This document shows, piece by piece, positions 1 to 3,982 of a stretch of 8,017 bases of DNA (positions within the stretch are counted from its first letter, which is position 1; each line of letters starts with the position of its first letter). The stretch comes from Anaerolineales bacterium. GTDB taxonomy: Bacteria > Chloroflexota > Anaerolineae > Epilineales > JAANWY01. Under the pieces are notes generated by a model. The model was not told where the DNA came from. It searched no databases and saw only the letters and a list, made by a program, of their open reading frames with translations. A program made the position numbers and the translations under genes. The stretch spans positions 1 to 8,017 of the forward strand of contig JAANWY010000373.1 of NCBI GenBank assembly GCA_018263655.1, given 5' to 3'.

Positions 1-8
1 TTGGAAAT

Positions 9-62
9 TGGCAAAAATGGGGTCGGTGGCAGCGGCCGCTGCCACCGACCCCATTTTTGCCA
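9..62. repeat. CGGCCG-core palindromic element, copy A (left part cut by window edge)
   Basis: This is a perfect 54-bp palindrome with no loop: each base x from 9 to 35 pairs with 71-x, and the centre is CGGCCG (33-38). Each outer arm carries an A5/T5 tract followed by a G4/C4 tract. The preceding bases TTGGAAATTGG resemble the TTGAGAAATGCGG that precedes copies B and C. The following stretch (about 69-96) with GGCAC and GCTTGAGCAG resembles their right flank, so this is a diverged member of the same family. The arms differ from copies B-D at several positions, yet both arms differ in a complementary way. Confidence 0.85.
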
Positions 63-157
63 CCCACTGTGGCACAGGCACTGTGGGCTTGAGCAGCTCG
101 ACAACGTCAAATTACCTGGCATGTTGGGCGAAGGTCTCCTGTCTGCGTGCGACCTGT

Positions 158-232
158 CTGCCGTGCCGGCACAGGCAGGCCTGACCGAGCCCGATTCGCC
201 TCTTCGACAGGCTCAGGACGCCGCTCGGTCAG
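158..232. repeat. Two adjacent inverted repeats upstream of the ParB-like gene
   Basis: The first hairpin, 158-178, has arms CTGCC/GGCAG plus GTGCC/GGCAC with one bulged base. The second has perfect 10-bp arms CTGACCGAGC (181-190) and GCTCGGTCAG (223-232). Between its arms lies TTCGACAGGCTCAGGACG (204-221), which resembles CTTCGACAGGCTCAGG-type extragenic repeats that recur in many bacterial genomes (recalled, not searched). This looks like decayed extragenic repeat sequence in the 5' flank of the gene starting at 297. No regulatory role is shown. Confidence 0.5.
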
Positions 233-296
233 AAGACCGGCCACAGCAGCGGAATGTGACATTGTCAAGGTAGTCACGAACGGAGTTCTTGTATTT

Positions 297-1127
297 ATGA
301 GTGCGCTGGATGAAGTGCCCACGCTGCGGATTGTGGCAGTTGAGAATCTCATATTGCACGAAGAAACGGACCCTCGCCGCGCCGAACGCTTGGTGGTGCG
401 GATCCGCGAGGATGGGGTGTTGAAGAATCCGCCTGTCGTGGCCCCTCTCGCCAAGACAGGCCAGTACGTCGTGTTGGACGGAGCGAATCGCACGGCGGCG
501 CTGGCCGGCATGGGGGTGCGGGACGCGGCGGTCCAGGTCGTCAATTACGACGAGGTGGGGCTGGACACTTGGAATCACCTCGTGGCGGGTGTTGACGACG
601 AGGTGCTGTTTGCGGCGATTAAGAGCATCCCTGGCGTGAGTGTGCGCTCCATGGATTTACAGACAGCGCGCCGGCTCTGGCGCGACCGCGCTGTTCTAGC
701 GTACATGGTGTGCCGTGATGGCCAAGTGCACGTCGTCGAGCCGGGCGAGAATCTCAAGCAAAGCGCCCGGTTGCTCAACCAGATGTCCAACGTCTACCGT
801 GGCGAGGCCACCATCTACCGCGTGGAGACCGACAACACGAGCGAGCTGGGGTCATACTACGATGACGTCGCGGCGACCATCATCTACCCACCATTTCGGC
901 CGGCCGATATCCTAAACCTCGCGTTGAACAGCGCCAAACTGCCGACGGGTATCACGCGGCACATCATCCCGCGCCGGGCGCTGCGCATCAACATCGACCT
1001 CGACTTCCTCGCCGAGGATCGGCCAGTGTCCGAGAAGAATGAGTGGCTGCAGGATTGGCTGCGGCGCAAGTTGCAGAATAAGGAAGCTCGCTACTACGAG
1101 GAACCCACGTTCCTCTTCGATGAATAG
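297..1127 (+). CDS. ParB/Srx-fold protein, SerK/SbnI-like (putative free L-serine kinase)
   Basis: A 276-residue cytoplasmic protein. The N-terminal domain has the ParB/sulfiredoxin-like pattern: HEETDP (21-26), a helix and strand through REDGVLKNPPVV (37-48), and the nucleotide-binding-type box VVLDGANRTAAL (58-69). The C-terminal half has YPPFRPADILNLAL (197-210) and GITRHIIPRRALRINIDL (218-235). I recall both from SerK/SbnI proteins, which phosphorylate free L-serine to O-phosphoserine and use an acidic residue near the HE motif. The length fits that group better than chromosomal ParB: there is no obvious HTH or CTPase/dimer domain. ATG 297 is chosen because GGAG (282-285) precedes it by 11 nt and homology starts just after it. 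The frame stays open upstream to ATG 147, but that extension is low-complexity and runs through inverted repeats. No partner biosynthesis gene (sbnA/B type) is in view, so substrate and pathway are inferred. A divergent ParB-like regulator is the alternative. Confidence 0.72.
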   Translation: MSALDEVPTLRIVAVENLILHEETDPRRAERLVVRIREDGVLKNPPVVAPLAKTGQYVVLDGANRTAALAGMGVRDAAVQVVNYDEVGLDTWNHLVAGVDDEVLFAAIKSIPGVSVRSMDLQTARRLWRDRAVLAYMVCRDGQVHVVEPGENLKQSARLLNQMSNVYRGEATIYRVETDNTSELGSYYDDVAATIIYPPFRPADILNLALNSAKLPTGITRHIIPRRALRINIDLDFLAEDRPVSEKNEWLQDWLRRKLQNKEARYYEEPTFLFDE

Positions 1128-1160
1128 CGTGCAATGCTTCAGCAATTCTAACTATGGCGC

Positions 1161-1292
1161 AACTACTCAGGCTACTGCCCTCGCAGTTGAGAAATGCGGA
1201 AAAAAGGGGTCGCTGGGGGGCGGCCGCCCCCCAGCGACCCCTTTTTTCCGGTCTCTTCTTGTTGTGTAGGCACAAAGTGCCTGAGTAGTCAC
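1161..1292. repeat. CGGCCG-core palindromic element, copy B (complete)
   Basis: The core at 1197-1250 is a perfect 54-bp palindrome with no loop (each base x pairs with 2447-x): A6, G4, a TCGCT block, G6 and CGGCCG at the centre. The left flank runs from CTCAGGC (1166) to GAAATG, is identical over 31 bp to copy C and has the same spacing to the core. The right flank holds TTCTTGTTGTGTAGGCAC and then AAAGTGCCTGAGTAGTCAC. The termini are inverted (CTACTCAGGC and GCCTGAGTAG), and the right part contains a GGCAC/GTGCC mini-hairpin. Direct repeats ACTATGGCGC (1151-1160) and ACTATGGCAC (1293-1302) border the element and look like a target duplication. The A/T tracts at the stem bases make it resemble a bidirectional intrinsic terminator, 69 nt after the stop at 1127. 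Confidence 0.85.
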
Positions 1293-1327
1293 ACTATGGC
1301 ACGAAATTGGGTGCTGGCCGCATAAGA

Positions 1328-1411
1328 AGCATGCTGAGTAGTGAGCGTATCGAAGCGTGCTGACCGCACAAGAAGCACACTTCGATACGGCTGACGCCTA
1401 CTCAGCATGCT
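1328..1411. repeat. Long imperfect hairpin
   Basis: The outer arms AGCATGCTGAGTAG (1328-1341) and CTACTCAGCATGCT (1398-1411) are perfectly complementary. The inner arms CGTATCGAAGCGTGCT (1346-1361) and AGCACACTTCGATACG (1374-1389) match at 15 of 16 positions. A short direct duplication overlaps them: GTGCTGGCCGCATAAGAAGC at 1311-1330 and GTGCTGACCGCACAAGAAGC at 1357-1376. The outer arm shares CTGAGTAG with the ends of the palindromic element family, so the two may be related. Confidence 0.7.
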
Positions 1412-1451
1412 GACCGCCATAATTAGAATTGCTGGCAATGCTTGCTGCAGC

Positions 1452-1479
1452 TTGACAAATCGAAGTTTTCGAATACAAT
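1452..1479 (+). promoter_or_regulatory. Consensus-like sigma70 promoter with internal dyad
   Basis: A perfect -35 TTGACA (1452-1457) and a near-consensus -10 TACAAT (1474-1479) are separated by 16 bp, which predicts a start near 1486. The spacer contains the dyad TCGAA-gtt-TTCGA (1460-1472), positioned where a repressor could block polymerase; the operator role is inference. It is the best promoter in the window, and no protein gene follows within the next 350 nt. Confidence 0.7.
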
Positions 1480-1485
1480 AAATGT

Positions 1486-1880
1486 GGGAATTTCCCGCGC
1501 GCGGCGGATGGCAATCCAGCGGGTGCAATGTGGATCTAGCGAGACTCGGGTGAAGAAGGAAAGCGAAACACTCATGACTTTTATGCGATGCGTCTGTATT
1601 TAGCGGGGGCGGTAGCCTGGGCCCCGCTTCTTGTTAGGTAAGGGTGCCTAGCGAGTAGAGCGATCCGGGCCGCGACTGCTCCCGCAATTTCAGGTGGAAG
1701 CAGCGATGAGGATTCCATGCTTGGGGACTCATCGAGCCAGCCTGGTACCCTATCTGTTGTATCAGATGGGGCGGATGCATCGTAAGCACGTCAAAGCGAC
1801 GGCTGTGGCCATTGCGTGGTCACGTACGTGGACTCATCGCTGTTGTGTCTCTCGATTGGACACATGCGGTGAGTTTTTTT
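1486..1880 (+). ncRNA. Candidate structured non-coding RNA of unknown class, about 395 nt
   Basis: The segment is bounded by the promoter at 1452-1479 and the intrinsic terminator at 1832-1880. It contains several strong local helices: GGGAA/TTCCC (1486-1496), AGCGGGG/CCCCGCT (1602-1608 with 1622-1628), CGATGAG/CTCATCG (1704-1710 with 1728-1734) and CCCTATCTG/CAGATGGGG (1748-1756 with 1763-1771, one G-T pair). The only start with upstream purines is a 9-codon ORF at 1574-1603. The longest ORF (1694-1888) overlaps the terminator and has no protein-like features. I looked for the usual signatures of RNase P RNA, tmRNA, SRP RNA, T-box and common riboswitches and did not recognise any. An attenuated leader whose downstream gene was lost, or decayed coding sequence, are the alternatives. 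Confidence 0.45.
1832..1880 (+). terminator. Rho-independent terminator
   Basis: The outer stem is ACTCATCG (1832-1839) with CGGTGAGT (1867-1874), including one G-T pair. The inner stem is GTGTC (1845-1849) with GACAC (1859-1863). A run of seven T residues (1874-1880) follows. It ends transcription from the promoter at 1452 and lies about 14 bp upstream of palindromic copy C. Confidence 0.7.
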
Positions 1881-1893
1881 GTTGGTAAGATGT

Positions 1894-2022
1894 AACCGCT
1901 CAGGCTACTGCCCTCGCAGTTGAGAAATGCGGAAAAGATGGGGGTGTGGGGGGCGGCCGCCCCCCACACCCCCATCTTCTCCGATTTCTTCTTGTGTAGG
2001 CACGAAGTGCTTGAGTAGTCAC
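1894..2022. repeat. CGGCCG-core palindromic element, copy C (complete)
   Basis: The core at 1930-1983 is 54 bp, centred on CGGCCG (1954-1959), with a single mismatch (A1934 against C1979). Its arms read A4-GAT-G5-TGT-G6, different from copy B but still self-complementary. The left flank from CTCAGGC (1899) is identical to copy B over 31 bp. The right flank (1984-2022) is three bases shorter than in copy B. TAAGAT (1886-1891) and ATCTTA (2025-2030) lie inverted just outside. No clear direct target duplication is visible. It lies directly downstream of the terminator of the candidate RNA. Confidence 0.85.
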
Positions 2023-2097
2023 TAATCTTATACCTCAGGCAGAGAGAGTATACTACAAGGCTACAGGTTAGAGGTGGAGGGAGCGTGAAAATACGCT

Positions 2098-2184
2098 AAA
2101 AACCCGCTGTTGTTGCATTGGTCACATGTGGTGTTCATCAACTTCTTCGGTCCCATCGCTTATTTCTTGTTCGGTCGGAAGCAG
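2098..2184 (+). pseudogene. 5'-truncated remnant of a PLDc_N-type small membrane protein
   Basis: After an in-frame stop at about 2086-2088 the frame reads NPLLLHWSHVVFINFFGPIA followed by YFLFGRKQ. This matches the C-terminal transmembrane segment and the GP..Y...GRK motif of the phospholipase D-nuclease N-terminal (PLDc_N) family, small proteins that often accompany ABC exporters. There is no ATG and no Shine-Dalgarno, and the first expected transmembrane helix is absent. The frame continues with unrelated sequence to a stop at 2289. The truncated side faces copy C, so repeat insertion may have contributed. The call rests on about 25 residues seen by eye. Confidence 0.4.
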
Positions 2185-2546
2185 AGTTATTTGAAACCGG
2201 CCCCGATTGCCTTCGTCTGCCGGGAAAGTCGGATAGCCTCAAACAAAGACGGAAAAGGGGCTTTTTGCGGGCAGAAACACCGATTTTAGGCATTTGCGAC
2301 CGTTACTCTGTCGTCACAGCACGGGCCTAAGCGATGACGAAGTGCTCGCCATTATTGAGCAGGTCTAGCTTTCAAACCCCCCAGGTGTCCGGCGCATCTG
2401 GGGAGCTTCTGCTTCATGATAATGCTGGTTGAGGACATCGTCGAACAGTGAGTGACGTTAGGAGCGAAACGATGAATTCGGCGACTTCTGTCGCGGGATG
2501 TGGTTGTCCTATACAGTCAGGACCCTGAGATGTGAGAAGGAGCCAA
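2185..2546. other. Low-information intergenic region
   Basis: No substantial gene is supported here. The in-frame string GLSDDEVLAIIEQV ends at a stop at 2366-2368 and looks protein-like, but it has no start and no recognisable domain; it may be the tail of a lost gene. A hairpin CCCCAG/CTGGGG (2379-2384 with 2398-2403) lacks a T tract. A short ORF with a good ribosome binding site (2472-2528) is listed separately. The region reads as decayed sequence. Confidence 0.4.
2472..2528 (+). CDS. Possible 18-residue peptide with a strong RBS
   Basis: GGAG (2461-2464) precedes ATG 2472 by 7 nt, a well-placed Shine-Dalgarno. The peptide reads MNSATSVAGCGCPIQSGP and contains a CGC motif. It ends 18 bp before the end of the convergent toxin pseudogene. 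There is no hydrophobic stretch, no modification enzyme nearby and no homologue that I recognise. A chance ORF is the most likely explanation; the RBS is the only positive evidence. Confidence 0.18.
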   Translation: MNSATSVAGCGCPIQSGP

Positions 2547-2929
2547 CTAATGGGGTAGCCAACGAAGATTGTTAGCGATTTCGTCGTCTGTCACGGTGTT
2601 GAGGAAGCGCGCCAAGCGCCGAGTCAACTCAGAAAGGGGAATTTGCTGATACACAATGATTCCGCGATGCGATTTCACGGCCTTCAGCCATGCACCGTGC
2701 AGCTTGACGAAGTCCTCTTCGTTGTGCGAGAAAATAGCGCGACCTTGCGCGACTGCGAAAGCTAACTGTTCGTCATCTGAGATTCTCTGATTCTCTGCCC
2801 AGCCCTGCCAATCTCGTGCACACTGGCGACGTCAAAACCGCGTCGACGGAGCGCTGGCGCTGCTTGAGGATGAACGTCCTCATCGAGCAACAGCCGAATA
2901 AGAAGTTGTTCCTCGGCGTCAGTCTTCAT
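2547..2929 (-). pseudogene. DUF5615-type PIN-like toxin, frameshifted by an 8-bp duplication
   Basis: The start ATG (2929) overlaps the antitoxin stop by 11 bp. The first 47 codons carry IRLLLDEDVHPQAAPALRRR (11-30), with the early conserved Asp (D16) of DUF5615/Mut7-C-like PIN nucleases, and continue to HEIGRAGQRI. The frame then stops at 2762. The sequence GATTCTCT occurs twice in tandem on the plus strand (2781-2796). Removing one unit restores a 124-residue protein that continues SDDEQLAFAVAQGRAIFSHN and then EEDF, which is the expected second half of the family, down to a stop at 2547-2549. The family are likely RNases paired with DUF433 antitoxins. As written, the product lacks the second half of the fold and should be inactive. 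An assembly or read error is the main alternative to a real mutation. Confidence 0.85.
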
Positions 2930-3263
2930 CGCTACAAGGGACCACGTTTCCGTGTTCATCGAGCGTGAGATGATGGGCTTTGAGCAGCTTCTCCTGAGAT
3001 GTGTGTTCGCGGAGCCAGACCTCCATCTCTTCCTGGTGATCATGGTAGTAGCTCAGAGCATCGAGCACTTGAGCCGGCGTCAGGTGGGGTAGGGCCGCCA
3101 GAATTTCATCCACGCTTTCGCCCATTTTGTAATGCCCCACAATGGCGGAAACCGGTGTGCGTGTACCTCGGATAGTAGGCCGGCCATCGCAGATTCTAGA
3201 TACCCGAACGACGTACGGGTGCTCGGGTGGGGCTTCAGTCTTTGTGACTTCTTTAATCGTCAT
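2919..3263 (-). CDS. DUF433 antitoxin
   Basis: A 114-residue protein. Residues 24-75 carry the DUF433 signature ICDGRPTIRGTRTPVSAIVG, then GESVDEILAALPHLTPAQVL, ending in the AL.YYHDH helix. In this family the HTH-like domain is thought to bind DNA, and the C-terminal tail (76-114, acidic, ending SDED) probably contacts the toxin. ATG 3263 is chosen because AGGAG lies 7 nt upstream on this strand (CTCCT, 3271-3275); the in-frame ATG at 3311 would sit within the predicted promoter. The stop overlaps the toxin start by 11 bp, the usual order and coupling for these modules. DUF433 proteins typically autoregulate, but no operator could be proven. The antitoxin reads intact although its toxin is broken. 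Confidence 0.88.
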   Translation of the reverse strand: MTIKEVTKTEAPPEHPYVVRVSRICDGRPTIRGTRTPVSAIVGHYKMGESVDEILAALPHLTPAQVLDALSYYHDHQEEMEVWLREHTSQEKLLKAHHLTLDEHGNVVPCSDED

Positions 3264-3301
3264 GTTGACGCTCCTAAACTGATTGGACCATCGGTAAAGA
3301 A

Positions 3302-3330
3302 ATTCTAGCATGTTTGGTTGATCGTTGCAA
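3302..3330 (-). promoter_or_regulatory. Promoter for the DUF433/DUF5615 operon
   Basis: Read on the minus strand, the -35 is TTGCAA (3325-3330), the spacer is 17 bp and the -10 is TAGAAT (3302-3307). This would start transcription about 30 bp upstream of the antitoxin ATG and its AGGAG site. Spacing is ideal and both boxes are near consensus. The -35 hexamer is itself a palindrome. A divergent plus-strand gene begins about 90 bp away. Confidence 0.6.
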
Positions 3331-3416
3331 TTGAGACTTCTACCCCTGTGCTTCGTATGGTATCATTGCGAATACGAGCGCGCGGGGTTGTTATGAGAAT
3401 AGAGGCACCCATAACC

Positions 3417-3604
3417 ATGCGAACGATCCAAACTCTGCAAACGTGGGTCATCCCGCTGATGGCTTACTCACTGGGAACGTGGCTGGTGGTGCGGGCGCCG
3501 GCCCTGAATCCAGCCGCCATCGTCGAAGATGCCGGCCCAGCTGATTAGTGCTGTGGGTGATCCTGGCCGGCCTCATCGCGGCGCCGCTCACTTTATCCTT
3601 GTGA
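3417..3604 (+). pseudogene. Small two-TM membrane protein, apparently frameshifted
   Basis: From ATG 3417 (AGAGG at 3401-3405, 11 nt upstream; ATG 3393 is an alternative) the frame encodes a hydrophobic helix WVIPLMAYSLGTWLVV and then AIVEDAGPAD, and stops at 3546-3548. The next frame begins at once with LVLWVILAGLIAAPLTLSL and a stop at 3602-3604, a second good transmembrane segment. Adding one base between 3544 and 3545 would join them into a protein of about 62 residues with a short linker between two helices. I read this as a gene with a 1-bp deletion. A sequencing error or two unrelated ORFs are alternatives. I do not recognise the family. Confidence 0.4.
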
Positions 3605-3900
3605 ATCATCTCATGTGAGGAGAATACAGAAACGGGAACAATCTTGAAGGGAATCAAGGATCACTGTTTCGAGGGCGAGGTCGGTTGAACCTGGAGACGG
3701 CCGAGTTCCAATGATGGGCAACCAATACGGACACGAAGGAGAGTGAACTTGGAACACCACTCTACTTGGATGCGTCTTATACGTGATGGCTGTGTATTGA
3801 ACGAGCCAAGTTCTGATGAGGCCTCGGGATGCTACTTCAGGCAGGATCAAACTAGACTTTCTCCTGGCCAAATGAGCAGGCGCGATATTGTGTAAGTTGA
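3605..3900. other. Gene-free interval upstream of the exported-protein gene
   Basis: No coding signal stands out on either strand. The long minus-strand frame that crosses 3611-4324 is a shadow of the Pro/Thr-rich coding region and the tandem repeat. Short dyads are present: GTTCCAA (3705-3711) with TTGGAAC (3749-3755), and GAACTTGG (3745-3752) with CCAAGTTC (3806-3813). The promoter of the downstream operon should lie here or in the tandem array, but no convincing -35/-10 pair was found. Confidence 0.5.
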
Positions 3901-3971
3901 GGGGCCTGGAGGCTAGGGGCCTGGAGGCTAGGGGCCTGGAGGCTAGGGGCCTGGAGGCTAGGGGCCTGGAG
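3901..3971 (+). repeat. 15-bp tandem repeat array abutting the RBS
   Basis: Four exact copies of GGGGCCTGGAGGCTA (3901-3960) are followed by 11 bases of a fifth (3961-3971). Each full unit contains GGAGG, an anti-SD-like string, and a small dyad GCCT-gg-AGGC. The GGAG of the partial unit, with AAGG just after it, forms the Shine-Dalgarno of the gene at 3983. Exact identity between units implies recent or ongoing slippage. Confidence 0.95.
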
Positions 3972-3982
3972 AAGGTAAAACG

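Larger units (their letters stand above)
1140..1434. repeat. MITE-like composite bounded by 20-bp inverted repeats
   Basis: The left end CAGCAATTCTAACTATGGCG (1140-1159) and the right end CGCCATAATTAGAATTGCTG (1415-1434) are inverted copies that match at 19 of 20 positions. Inside lie the palindromic element copy B (1161-1292) and a second imperfect hairpin (1328-1411). No ORF inside is convincing, so any mobility would have to be supplied in trans. The element starts 13 bp after the stop of the ParB-like gene. Copy B is flanked by near-identical 10-bp direct repeats, so it probably inserted into an older element of about 150 bp carrying the 20-bp ends. Confidence 0.65.

Noticed and set aside
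1..273. Open frame of 90 codons at the window start
   Set aside because: It runs through the palindrome and other inverted repeats, starts at the window edge and has no protein-like composition.
1486..1880. RNase P RNA, tmRNA or T-box leader
   Set aside because: None of the conserved cores (GAGGAAAGTC type, a tRNA-like 3' end, GGGTGGNACCGCG) is present on either strand.
1694..1888. 64-codon ORF inside the candidate RNA
   Set aside because: It overlaps the intrinsic terminator, has no recognisable domain, and its hydropathy and composition look random.
2034..2040. CTCAGGC just after copy C as the start of another element
   Set aside because: The similarity stops after these seven bases; no core palindrome or flank follows.
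2379..2403. CCCCAG/CTGGGG hairpin as a terminator
   Set aside because: The stem is short, the loop is 13 nt and no T tract follows on either side.
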